Shown in pieces: positions 41,770 to 54,707 of a DNA stretch of 64,000 nt (position 1 is its first letter; the number at the start of each line of letters is the position of its first letter). This DNA is from Enchytraeus crypticus (Eukaryota; Annelida; Clitellata; Enchytraeida; Enchytraeidae), in assembly GCA_905160935.1 (NCBI GenBank), contig CAJHZI010000512.1:231501-295500 (forward strand), given 5' to 3'. A program made the position numbers and the translations under genes. The notes beneath the pieces are model-generated. The model saw only the letters and a program-made list of their open reading frames with translations. It had not been told where the DNA came from and ran no database searches.

Positions 41770-44700
41770 TGTATGAGTGTGTATATACGTGTGTTGTTGC
41801 GAGTAGAACATAGCGGGTGAATGCTGGAGAAGATTATGAAAGTCACCGCAAGTCTGGCTTGCTGGCACTGTTTGAGAGCAGAATAAGTAAATCCTGTAGC
41901 GATTAACTGAGTTGAAATGTTACTTTTCTAATTAGCAGTGGCTCCAGTCATGCATCGAGTGTAAGAATGATTTCTGTGAAGTTTTAATATTGTTCTGACG
42001 AGGTTGTCTTTCTTCTAAATGTGTATACATAGTTTATACTGTTACTATATTCTTGTTATGCCGTAGATTTGTAACAATTCCTATTGTGTTCATTTTATTC
42101 CATTGTTGTGATTTCTCTGTTATGTAATTTCATTGCACTAGTTTAGTGTTTATGCAAATTTACAGATTTTCTTCACAGTGCAGCGTGGAGTAATTGCTTA
42201 TGTTAATAGTTGCTTTTTTTAAACTTTTGGATTGACTAGCTTTTGAATGAAAGAAGTAGTCTAAATCTGAGCTGTAAACGTAGATGGCTTTTGATTTTAT
42301 AGTTGAAATAGTTAATACTTGATTTAATTTCTACCATTCATTTTTCTTTACTATTAATAGCTCTCCAAGGAACCTTTCTACCCTACTTTTTGTATTGGTC
42401 ATAGATTTAAAATAAAATTTTCTATTTCTCACTAATTTCTATGATTGAAGATGAGATAAATGATGAGGCTCTAACGTTTTTACTTTTATTTAATATATTC
42501 TATATTATAGTATATTGCTTCTGAGGAAGTTGTTAAGTGGATCTTAACAGCTTCCTGATATTTACTGATGTTGCCTGCTAATTACTGGATCTAATTCTCC
42601 ACATTCCGGTCATTTTGAAGAAATCCACGAATATTATAGAAATGTGTAATGCTATTAATGATGCAGGCATTTCTTAGCTTAATGCTACGTAAATTTAGAA
42701 TGATTAGCTGCTGGCGAGCATTCGATATTATAGTCGTGTATTGATTGATTGATTTTGCGAGTAGTTATTCTTTTGTAGTTATGTTTATTCCAGACACAGC
42801 AACATTGGAATCTCTATTTTTCACTCTATTTCGTATGTCTTTGTGTGGCACACACAGGGCATATTGGAAGTTCGTAGTTTAATTTTGTAAGCATTCGTGA
42901 TCACTATTGATTTTACTGTTTGTTTTATTTTAAATTAATCGATATTTAATATTTTACTTCGGCATTTTTTGTGATTACTATATAGTTTGTATATTAATTT
43001 AATTGTTATAGATTAATTACGTTTCTAGTAAGGAGATACTTGTTTTCTATTGTTGACTTCTTTCTCGCTATCAGTTGGACATAATCATATATAATTGATG
43101 TTAGACTATATTAGATTAATTGAATAGTTTTGTTCAATGTTAGCCTGGAACCACGGTTTCCAATTTCTCTCTCTTTTATTGCATGTGTATATATGCCTAT
43201 TCAATTATGTGTATTTATATGAATGCCTGTATATACGTCGAAGTATTTTTGACATCTTTGTCTATTTTTCAACTTTTATTAAATTTTAAATCTCTGTTTT
43301 TGCTCTGAAATTACAGCTATTGTACATGCTGCTTTGCTCCCATTGAGCTCTCGCACTCTACGAACTCTGTGTGTTTTTTCTTCTTCTAGCTCTGCATTTT
43401 ATCGGGTTTGTGCAGTAAATGTCGTAACTCATGCTTAAAATCTTACATTGAAAGCGATTGTAAACAATTACAATTTGACAAACAATTTTTTCGCATCTGC
43501 ACTACAATTTTACAAACATGTGGCATGATAATTTTAAGCTGATGGATTTAAATTTATTTTTCTAGGTAGTGAAACAGAGCAAAAACGTCTTGCTTTGAGC
43601 TGGAAATGAGTGTGCAAATACAGTTTTGGGGAAAACCATGATCGTGTGCATTTTGAAATGATAAGTATGGCATCCCTATAGAGTAAGAGAGAAATTTCTA
43701 GATGAATTTTTGTTTTTTATATTATATTTTTAACACTTTGCATCTGGGTTGTGTCCCGTTGCTTTCCCGTGTTGTGCCCAGGTTGCTTGAAGAATAGACC
43801 TAAGGGTTATTTTATCTTAGCCAGCTACATGTGACTGGAACAATGAAATGAAAATTGATGCATTCTTCCGCAATTTCCGTAGGCATTTTATCAATGACTT
43901 TTTTCATTTAGATCTACACTTGACATCGAATATTAAAATTTATTTTAACAAGTTGATATTTTTGAATTTTATATATTTTGTGGTCTCATATTATTTTAAC
44001 TTTAAATAATATTTTCTCCTTTTAATTAATGTCTATCTAAAATATAGATGTCTTTCTCCTCTATGTCTTAATAACTGAAAATAGAAATCTATATTAGAAT
44101 ATAGTAAATGAATGTTCCGTTCCACTACCCAACTAGACGTCATGAACGATGTCGACTTGTGAGAGAATTGAACTTGTCGCTTTGATCATCTGAGGTACAA
44201 ATGAAAGATCCTGTCTGCTATCAGATGCACACTCGGAGATCTAGTGTTCTATTTGTAGGTTGAGCGGGGTTTGAACCCGGTACTCCGTCACTTGAGCCGA
44301 AGCTTGTCATTCTAACCACTCAACAGACCATTTACTTCTTAAAAACTTATCAATTATTGAATTTTTAATCGTCAGTGGTCATATGCTTGCTGTCAAATTA
44401 AGAAATTAAAAAACTGTTTTTGAGTTACGACATTATTGCATCAGCCAGATAGTTTGTGCTATATTTCTATATTTATATCGTCAGTTTTTCTATGAAGATC
44501 GATGTTATTTTAACTATTGTCTCTTCCCTACGGACTGTTTCTGTCTAGATTGTTTGTTGGTAGCTTGGCTGACTTCAATGCGGGGGTTTGCGGGGTTCGA
44601 ATCTAACCTAATCCCGAGGAATGTAGATCTTGATTGAAAATTGTAGTAGAATAATTATCAAAAGTCCTTTGTTAAGTGGTGTATTTAAAATTGTTACAAT

Positions 44701-45080
44701 TAACAACTATTTAACTTAAATTCAACGCGGCTAAAATGTTAATTAGTCTTTTTATTTACATTATTTTTCATTGTAAAATTCTAAAGTTCATGATTAATTT
44801 TTAATTAGTCGCAATCAATCAATCGATTTCATTAATTATTATAATTAATTATATTTTAGAATGCGTCCAATGACGAGAGTCGACTTAGAAGCTGACCGAA
44901 AATCACTTCGGTGGCTATTACATTATCACTGAGCTGGTGTAATTATGCTGATATAATTCTGTTTCCAATATCAGCTTCAGTTTAATGAAAAATTCTATTC
45001 TTGGATCAGATAGTTAATTAGTACTTTTTTTGTTCACGATATCGAAAATTGTGAAATATTTGAGGGAATCAGATTAACTT
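41770..45080. other. Intergenic, no gene seen
   Basis: AT-rich. It probably includes the CaMKII 3' UTR; AATAAA at 42411 is one possible poly(A) signal. Repeat scraps at ~43740-43800 (GTGTTGTGCCCAGGTTGC). Confidence 0.5.
44245..44330 (-). mobile_element. Pseudo-tRNA / SINE head
   Basis: The minus strand shows TGGTCTGTTGAGTGGTTAGA and GGGTTCAAACCCC, giving A- and B-box matches without a clean acceptor stem. Confidence 0.5.
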
Positions 45081-45084
45081 TATG

Positions 45085-45160
45085 GGGAGGGGATATGGCG
45101 CAACGGTTAGAGTGTTCGCCTCGGATACAAGTGACCTGGCTTCAAAGCCCAGGTCAGTCA
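45085..45160 (+). mobile_element. tRNA-like SINE head
   Basis: GGGGATATGGCGCAACGGTT, anticodon-like CGCCTCGGATA, B box GGCTTCAAAGCCC. The stems are imperfect and other sequence continues downstream, so this is a SINE or pseudo-tRNA rather than a tRNA gene. Confidence 0.5.
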
Positions 45161-45523
45161 AGTAATGATGGATATCCCCTTGGGCCCATGGAAGGTTAAT
45201 CTTGTATCGGAGAGTGGTGCCAATATATTGAAGGATGATATTCGGAAACTTGTTAGTTGTGACGTGTGATAATAAACTTTTATAAACAGAGCTAAAATGG
45301 ATAAGATGTAGAAGATTATTGGGCATAGTCTATAGGCTTGGGCATGGTGTATTAGTTTACTGCCTCTCCTAACAACTCGTACAGTCTTTTGCTTATGATA
45401 TTTGTGGGCTTGTAACTGGTAGTTATTGTTTAGTATATTGAGACTATTCCATTGCTGTTTCTCTATTATAATCGTTTTATATGAATCTTGCAAGAATATT
45501 AGTTAATTTCCCTTTCTTATTCT

Positions 45524-45561
<38 letters not shown>

Positions 45562-45890
45562 GTCTCTCTTATTTCTCTCTATTAATTCATTCTTTATCGT
45601 TCCTCTTTGTCTAATCATTCCCTATTTTAGTCTATTCTCTTTTATTCTTACTGTTCCACTCTTTCTAAATCTTTCTTTTTTCATCTTGTATCTTTCAATC
45701 ATGTCTTTCTCTTTATCTCCGCTTACATTTTCACGTCATGTTCTCCGTTATGTTACTCGTTTACTCTTTCCATCATTTCCTTCCCTGGTTTAGGAAGCGC
45801 TAAAGGGAGTCGGGCTTTAAACTAACCTAGTTACTTTTAAATAGATTATGTTTGCTTTATTTAACAAAAAGGCTGAAATTGTTGAAAACT

Positions 45891-45966
45891 AAGCCGCGCC
45901 TTTAGCCCCGCCCTTTACCCATAAGTCACGCCCCTAACCCGCCTCCGCAGCTATCTATTGGTCAAT
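45891..45966 (+). promoter_or_regulatory. GC-box / inverted CCAAT cluster, candidate promoter
   Basis: Contains AAGCCGCGCC, CCCCGCCC, CACGCCCC and CCCGCCTCCG, and an inverted CCAAT (ATTGG at 45957). It stands out in AT-rich DNA 1.7 kb upstream of the lectin/EGF exon 1. No TATA box or initiator could be fixed. Confidence 0.3.
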
Positions 45967-46161
45967 CTTTCTGTGCGTAGTGTCTGTTGTTCATTTAATT
46001 AATGCTCAAAACCTCTTTATTGAAATATTTATTGAATATGTTACCATTTGATGTATTTTGACACGAATCCTCAATAAACGTGCCGTGCTGTTGAAAGTGT
46101 AGCGTTGAGTCGTTGTGTTGTTACAGTAATGTTGAGTACTATTAATTTACTATGTCTATTT

Positions 46162-46194
<33 letters not shown>

Positions 46195-46319
46195 CTCTCT
46201 TTCTTTCTCTCTCTCTCTCTCTCTCTATTTCTCTCTTGCTCTGTCTCCGTCTCTTCCTCTTTTTCTCTAACTCCATGTGCCTATCTTTTTCTTTGCTAAA
46301 GTCTATTTTAAGACAATGA

Positions 46320-46432
46320 TGGTAAGAGACCCTACTGCTGATCAGTACGTGCGGGGTTCAAATCCGGGGCTCTCCCGTCACTGACATAGCTTTCGAGTGA
46401 GGAAACTGACATTAACATTAGCTTTGACAGCT
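46320..46432 (+). mobile_element. SINE family A, partial
   Basis: The B box region and complete tail are present; the 5' half of the tRNA-like head is degenerate. Confidence 0.65.
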
Positions 46433-46559
46433 ATTTTAAAATTGTCAAACTATTTAAATAAGTAGTATTAAAAATAAACACATTTTAATATTTTAATAAA
46501 TATTAAAAGTGATAGATATCAACATAGTTGATCAATTACTACGCTACAAGCTACAGGCT

Positions 46560-46692
46560 GAAGCCAGTGGAAAAGTCGGTAAGATACTCAACCGCGGATC
46601 AGTATGTGCGGGATTCAAATCCTGGGCTCGCCCGTCACTGACATCGCTTTCGATTGAGAAAACTGACGTTAACCTTAGCTTTACCAGCGTTT
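46560..46692 (+). mobile_element. SINE family A, full-length
   Basis: Lies in tandem with the partial copy 130 bp upstream, same strand. Head GAAGCCAGTGGAAAAGTCGG. Confidence 0.8.
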
Positions 46693-47035
46693 TACAATGC
46701 TTATTAGTAGGGTTCAATGTAGCGCTGGAGTGCAATTGATAGACGCTGCCACAGAAATGGAAAATTAATATGATCACTTTTACTTGTTTAAACTCAGTCG
46801 ATTTAAAACTAAGCTAAGTTCTGCTTTTCAAAACGTCTTACGTCATATATTTATTTACTCTCTGTTGATCTATTTTGATAAATATCAGAGAAAATATTTA
46901 AATCATTAGTATCTGTGTCTTCTAGCATAGTATAGAGATAGAAGTGTAAGGAATAAACATTTGCAGAAAACAAAACAAAGTATTTCTTTTCGCAAACGAT
47001 ACAGCCACCATCTTGAAATTATCGATTTTATAAAT

Positions 47036-47236
47036 ACACCGTCTTATCATTATATTACCTTGAATCTAAGTTTAACTAGGTTCGGGATTAGACAATTTTG
47101 TAGCAATTTCTGGAGCCTATGCGCCCGGCAATCGTTTTCCCTTCCTGATGTTGGTTTTTATTTAACTTTGTCGCCTTCTACGACACGTGTAGTCCACGAT
47201 TGGTCTATTCTTCAGCAACCCGGATGCAACACGGAT
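47036..47236 (-). mobile_element. (GAT)n-tailed repeat upstream of the lectin/EGF gene
   Basis: Minus-strand copy with GAGCCTATGCGCCCGGCAA and GACACGTGTAGTCCACG; the GAT tail is lost. Confidence 0.55.
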
Positions 47237-47664
47237 TAAAAAAACTATTTCATAAGCAAAGAACTTCAAAGTCATGGGGGGGGGGGGTGAGAAGGGACTC
47301 ACTAGGGAATTTAGACATAGATATAAGGCATTTAGATACAGGACATTTAGGTAAATGCAAGTAAGAGTTTTTGCGTATACATGTGAACGTTCTTTATTTT
47401 AGCAAAGGATGTTCAAATCGTTAAAATCTACGATATCAAACAGACTATTGGGACATAGAATTTAAGCCCTGAGCTTACTAATTGACTGACAAACTGATTA
47501 ATATATAATGTGACCTCACGTCGATCAATGGATAATACTACAGCGATGTTTGTGCTTAAATCGACTTCATGCTGGCCTGGCTTACCTAGGAATCGAAATG
47601 TGGGCTAAGAGTTAGACTCCGAGTCTGCACTGCCCTTGCCAAATCGTTTGAACTCTGTGATGAA

Positions 47665-47767
47665 ATGCTAATGACTGGAACAACGACTGAACTCACCATC
47701 TGGATAGAGAAGCCCTTGCAGCCCGCCATCTTACTGCTCCTATTTCTAAGTCTTCTAACACACGTGG
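47665..47767 (+). CDS. Exon 1 of the lectin/EGF gene: probable signal peptide
   Basis: ATG at 47665 (or in frame at 47671) opens a short frame ending ...[15 protein letters not shown] followed by G|GTTAGT. The hydrophobic run fits a signal peptide, although the n-region before it is long (~17 residues). The exon ends in phase 1, as the lectin exon's acceptor at 48251 requires. The frame stays open upstream of the ATG back to a TAG at 47587, so the true start may differ. Confidence 0.5.
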
Positions 47768-48573
47768 GTTAGTGTTATGTAGATGCTACATGTGTAGTAA
47801 GGTAGATGATCATAAAGGAAGAGCGATTTGAGAAATGCTAATTACACATAATTATACTCTGCTTACACATAATTAGAAAGGCAACGGGAAACCACCTCAG
47901 AATCCATAGTTTTCCAAAATAGGCTACATAAGGTATGGATAAGGCATAGACTTTGTGAAGGGATTAACTTGTTGATCTAAGGAGTGCTTATATGGAGCGA
48001 GAAAACAGACTTTGAGTATGAATATGTACCTTGAACCTGCCACTTGACAGCGCACTGAGGAAGAAGACAAATAATTACACTATAATTTTATATTCACGAT
48101 GAACCAATTAATAAGAATTTGTATCGTCTGTCGAATGAAATGTTCTGCCTTCTTCATAACATCATCGTTGACGAACCATCATTCGATGAATTCATAAATC
48201 AATGAACCGTCATTCGATGAATGAATTATTCATCTGATGAATTGATTGTAGAACGAGTCGGCTCTGAGCCTGACCGTCCCGTGCTGATGCTCTGCCCTAG
48301 GACTCAGGTCCTGCACATCCTCGGCCTCACTCCCCTAGACCAGGACCTCAGGGTCCTCGTCGACCCCAAGGAGGACTGCCCGGACCTCGCCCTGCTCGAG
48401 GCCTCGGTGCGGCAGGGCTGTGAGGGGCTGCGGAGCTGCCTCGTCGATCACTCGCGGCTGATCACCTCAGAGGCCTGCCCTAGAGTAGCCTACCTCTCCG
48501 TAGATACCTTCTGCTTGGGTAGCACCTCTGATCTTCTTGTAGTTAAGTGTATATGTATAAATGTGTGTGTATA

Positions 48574-48629
<56 letters not shown>

Positions 48630-48690
48630 ATGTATATATATATATGTGTATTTATATATATATATATATATGTACACATATATATTCATG

Positions 48691-48733
<43 letters not shown>

Positions 48734-48917
48734 AAATATGTATATATATATATATGTATATATATCATAATACTAATACTAATAATAATAATAATAATAA
48801 AGGTTTAACGTCCGTTTCCTCATCTAGGAATGATGTCTAGGAGGATATATATATATATATATACATGTGTATATATAAATATATAATATATATATATATA
48901 TATATTATATTTATAAC

Positions 48918-48967
<50 letters not shown>

Positions 48968-51900
48968 TATACTGTTGCTGAACTGATACAGACCTGAACT
49001 GACACTGCAGCAGAACTAGCGTAGAACTGGTACTGGCGCTCAGCTGAATCAGTAGCATTGCTATACTTTAGAAGAACTGACTTACAACATATTGTATAAT
49101 CTACAGATTTAGTAATTTATTTCTATTTAAATTAATTTTTAAATTTGTTACTTTCAGAAATCGCTATAACCACCGCTACCACAACCACTTCTTCTACCAC
49201 AACAACAACAACAACGTCTGCCACGCCCTCTACTGAAACATCCAGCACGTTCTCTACTACTGTTTCCACAACGTTGTCTACAACGTCGTCTACTACGATT
49301 CAAACAACGATGCCTACAACGTTGCCTACAACGACTTCCAGTACAACCCCAACACCCACGAGAAATCCACTTCCGATTAATCCACTTAATATCCGTCTCA
49401 ATCCATACAAGATCATCTGCCAGGAAGTTCGGTTTCTGTCGGATAATTTCGACGACGAGGATTCAGAAGATGAGGATGAACGGAAGTCCACGGAGGGGAC
49501 ACTCCGGGAGACACTCCAGGAGATGTGCGCCAGACTGGAGAGTGGCTCCGTGCGGAGTGACCTTGAACGTGACTTCTTGTCGACGTACTGCCCGACTGTT
49601 GGTGCTGGAAAGATAAACAGGACAGAAGAAGAAGAAGAAGAGGAAGAAGAAGAACCTTCTACTGAAAATACTGGAAAGATAAATAGTACGCAAGAAGAGG
49701 AATCTACTACTGGAAATACTGGAAAGATAAATAGTACGCAAGAAGAGGAATCTACTACTGGAAATACTGGAAAGATAAATAGTACAGAAGAAGAAGATTC
49801 TTCTACAAAACATTCTGGAATGATAAATAGGGCAGAAGAAGAAAAATCTTCTACTGGAAATACGGGAAAGATAGGTAGGACAGAAAAAGAAGAATCTTCT
49901 GCTGGAAATACTGGAAAGGTAAATGGGACAGAAGTAGAATCGATAAAGAAGAAGAAGAAGGAAAAGAAAAAGAAGGTCAAGAAACTTGATAACGCTGAAT
50001 TAACCAAAGATCGGATGAACCAGAGGCACCGAAATCGAAAGAATAAGAAAAATAGAAAGAAAGACAGAAAAGAAAACAGTGAGAACACTGCAGACAATTG
50101 GTTATTTCTGGCGGCAGAACGAAAGCTGAAAGAATACAGTAAAATTAAGAGAGATAGTGGATTAGAAACCAGGCAGAGACGTAAGAGACAAGCAGTGGGG
50201 ATCGAGGACTCAATTAGCGGGAAAACTGTTGATGAGTCAATTAGCGGTAAAAATGTTCATGAGTCACTTAACGGGAAGCCGGTTGACGAGTCATTTAGCC
50301 GAAAAATGCAAGCTAACTTCTCCAGAGATTCTCAATTCGTTCATATGTTGAGAAATTTAGTATTGCAAGAGACTCGAGCAGCTAGGCAGGAATCTACTGA
50401 TAAACGTATTCCGCCCAGACATCCTGCTGAACAATTCGATAATCTTTTAAAATGGTACAGAAGCGGAAATAATGGTTTCGGCAGATTGATATCAGTGAAT
50501 CCGAACGACAAAATCTTTGCAGTCCTTTTGATTCCAGGGACTGCGGTACTGCAACATACTTCTGGATATCATGTTCTTATCGCCCGATCAGCACGGTATA
50601 ATTTTGATAGCTCAAAAAATGGGAAAAGATACGATTTCCTTGGGAAAACCCCCGATTACTCTACCATAACGAAAAGACGATATTTACGATCCGTTAATCC
50701 AACTGGAGTGGAGAAGGGAAGCCCTAATGGAAAGCTACCAGTGTCTGATCTGGAGTGCTCTGTTATGAAAGACGAAAACACTTGCTACTGTTTGAAACCT
50801 AAAGAATTACCGGAAACCCTTCGCAGGATTATTCAAGCCGTGGAGAGAACGGGAAATTCTTTGGTAGTGGTGGAAATGAGCAACGGAAGCAGGTTCTTCC
50901 GATTGCTTGATAGAATGTCGAACACGAACCGGTCGCCACCAATCAAAAGTCCAAAAAGTCGGGTAGAACCAGAAATGGAGAGAAATAGAGTGGAAAACAA
51001 AGGAGAGAATGCAAATACCGCCAAACCAAATTCCAAAGGTAGGAACGAAACGAGATTTAATACACCTGTAGATCCGACTAAGATTGGAAGGGCTGAGGAA
51101 GGAAGTACAAATGTGAAAGAAGCTATAGCAGCTGATGTTAAAGCTGCAGAACCTTCTGTGATTAAAAGTAATACCAAACAAGTAACGGAACATCACTCCA
51201 AGAAAAAAACTAAAACTAAATCCGGTAAAGGACATATTGCAAACACCCCAGGACCTGTCGTTGCTGATGAAAGGAAAGTGTCAAATGAAGTCAGTTCTAA
51301 AGAGAAGACTACGTCAGTGGATAGGACTAATAACAAAGCTGCATCAAATAGCATGCCAGCTATCAAAGACACTACAAATGGCAACGATAATAACAAAGAC
51401 ATCGCTAGTGGCAAAGCTAATAGCATAGTTTCTTCGAGTAGCAAAACCATTAACAAAACTGTAGCAAATAATGACGATACGAAATCTGTAGCGAGTAATA
51501 CTGTGGTTAACAAGGCGAGTAGCACGATTGTTAACAACGACACTACAAATGGCAACGATAACAGCAAAGATACCGCTACTAGCAAACCTAGTAACATAGT
51601 TTCTTCAAGTAGCAAAACGATTAACAAAACTGTAGCAAATACTAACGATAAGAAATCTGCAACGAGTGTGGTTAATAAAGCAAGTAGCAAGACTGTTAAC
51701 AACGACCCCAAAAATGACAACGTTAATATCAATGATAACTCTACTAGCAAAGCTAATAGCATAGTTTCTTCAAATAGCAAAACCATTAAAAAAACTGTAG
51801 CAAATACCAACGATAAGAAATCTGTAGCGAGTAACACTGTGGTTAACAAAGCAAGTAGCAAGCCAGCTGTCAAAGACATTACAAATGGCGACGATAATAG

Positions 51901-54667
51901 CAAAGACATAGCTAGTAGCAAAGCTAATAGCATAGTTTCATCAAGTAGCAAAACCATTAACAAAACTGTAGTAAATAGCAACGATAAGAAATCTGTTATG
52001 AACAATACTGTGGTTTCTTCTATTAACAAAGCAAGGACTAAATTTTCAGCTAGTGATAAAATTAACAGCAGTCCAGAAGGTAGCCAAACTTCTGAGTCAC
52101 TCTCTTCCAGTAAAGCTGATTCAGTAATCAAACAAGGCAGCAGCAATACGCAGTTCAATATTCAGAGCAATATGACTGAAGGGGATAAGCTAAGCTTATC
52201 GCTACGGTGTGATGTATTGAATTCGTCGACCAATTGCAACATATCCAGAGATGTAGGGGCACAGGGGAAGAGGAAAAACTCCAGTGCAGAGACAACCACG
52301 GACCCGTCGAGCATTCCGAGTCCACTGAATGGACCAATCCCAATTGCCACTCTGGACACACAACCGTCTAATGGTTCTGATATAAATGCAACGTCGGACG
52401 CTTTGCAACCTAAGAGTTATAATATAAATGCAACGTTGAACATTCTACAACCAAAGAGTTATAATATAAACGCAAAGATAGTCGGAGTACAACTTAATCA
52501 TTCAAACCAAAGTTCAACGCTAAGCGTAGTACAGTTTAACAATTCAAATTCAAATGCAACGGTAAACACAGTACAGTTAAACAATTCACATGCAACGGTA
52601 AACACAGTACAGTTAAAGAATTCAAATGCAACGGTAAACACTGTACAATTTAGCAATCCAAACGCTACGCTAGCGACAATGCAAAGTCAAATAAATGCGC
52701 TGACCAATCAGATGGAAGCCGAGCTGGCCGCTATTAAAGAGATATCAGCCTTAGCTCTACCCTCTCCTTCCATTGGCGCCTGCAGCATCACACCACTTAG
52801 GTGTGTCAATGGGGGAACCTGTCAGGACCAGCAAGGTTCTCCGGGTTACAGTTGTACCTGTCCATTCGGTTACGTGGGTAACCGCTGCCAAACTCGTCTT
52901 CGTCGCTGCCTGATGTCAGCCTGTCAGAACGGCGGCACTTGCGTGGAAGCCCACGGCAACGTGAGGTGCCTCTGCAGGAGGGGATACAAAGGAACATTCT
53001 GCGAGATCTTTGAGCCAGCGGCCTCCTGTACCATGACCACCTGTGCCTTTGGATCTGTCTGCCTCATCGTCGGTGGATTGCCCAAGTGTATCTGCCCGCC
53101 GGGTAGGTCTGGAGATCTGTGCGAGTACGCGAGAGATGGTTGCGCCAACGACCCTTGTGACCTATCGTCCACCTGCATGAGGACGACCCAGGAGCCGTAC
53201 TACTTCTGTCTGTGTGATCGACAGCACTTCGGACGTCACTGCGACTGGACGGTCATCTCTAAGTGCAGCCTCTCGTGTCAGCACGGCGGTATCTGCGTGT
53301 TCCGCCCAGAGCTTGGGCTAGGCTGCCTCTGTCCTTTGGGATATTCCGGACCTCTCTGTCAGGTAGCGGAGGATCTGTGCCTGAGCATGCCTTGCGGAAA
53401 CGGCGGAATCTGTCAAACTATGGCGTCAAATTCCTACGTGTGTTCCTGTGCGCAAGGATTTACAGGAAAGAACTGTGAGGAGAGGATTCCGTACGTACTC
53501 GGGATTGGAGTTCCTCCGCTACAGCCGTCCGCCATAGCAAACCGTAACCCACCCCGTCGCCTGGGTAGCATCGTCTGTGCCCTCAACACCTGCGCGAATG
53601 GTGGAAGATGCGCCGTGGTCGCTGGCAAGCCAAGTTGCAACTGTCCTCCTAACTACGGAGGTCCCATCTGCGCCGTCCTACTGACAGGTTGTGACAGTAA
53701 TCCATGTATGAACGGCGGCATGTGCATTGTGCATGATAGGACTGAGAGCAGTAGGGCTGGATTAGGTGGAAATGTTGGAACGACTGCTGGAAAAGTGGAA
53801 TTTGACTCTCAGATGGCTGGAAATAAATATCAGAAAGGCGGATCGTACCATCAAAAAGTTGAATATAACTCTCAGTTGGGAAAATCCAACCCACCGTTAG
53901 CCGCATCGAGCTCCAAGCAGGCTAAATCCCAGTCAAGTGGACTCGACTCTAAGACGGGTGTCTCTAAAGGGAAAACAACTACAACTGTTGAAGCACCCAA
54001 AACAAAAAATATCACCATAGGAACGTTAACGAAGACCGGTGAAGTTACCTCGCTTAGTGAGTCCAAATTGGGTGCCGGTCCAGCACTGGAGCAGGCTGAG
54101 GAAGCTTTGGATAGACAGGACCGTGGGACTTCCGGCCAGATGACGGAGTATCGATGTATGTGCGCCAGTGGATACTTTGGAAGTCACTGTCAGTATCGTT
54201 CAGCCGCCTGTCAGCCCGACACCTGCATGAATGGAGGAACGTGGTGAGTGCATGGACGAATTACGCCTTTAAAGTAAACACGCACTATAGAGAAATGATC
54301 AACTATGTTGCTATCTATCACTTTGAACACCACATGTTTAAACCGTTAGGGAATTTATTGTCCAGTTTCTATTACCAGTCCAGTGAATGTCTGAGATTTT
54401 ACCCTCAGATCAGCGCGTCTGGGATTCCCAGGAACCCAGGAAGGTTCAATTCACCTCAGGATCTGTCTTTTAAAACTGCATGACATTACCCCTACGCTAT
54501 CAAGACATTCAAAGAAACGCCTTTGTAGAAACGTTAAATGGAATGCCTATAATATAATATTTTACTGCTCTGGTTTGCTTTTCAGATTTAGTTTCAGCTT
54601 TTAGCTGAATGTTTCTTTTACTAATTTGGAAATATTGATAAGCTTAACTAATAAAATTTTTATAATA

Positions 54668-54707
<40 letters not shown>

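Larger units (their letters stand above)
45160..47660. other. Intergenic between CaMKII and the lectin/EGF gene
   Basis: (CT)n at 45527-45575 and 46160-46240, the GC-box patch, two family A SINEs, a (GAT)n-type repeat and an 11-G run at ~47278. No coding exon recognised. Confidence 0.5.

Noticed and set aside
49300-50097. 265-codon minus-strand open frame
   Set aside because: Antisense to the Thr- and Glu/Lys-rich part of exon 3; Phe/Ser low complexity only.
51193-52158. 321-codon minus-strand open frame
   Set aside because: Antisense shadow of the Asn/Ser repeat exon; Leu/Thr/Ser monotony follows from the repeated sense codons.
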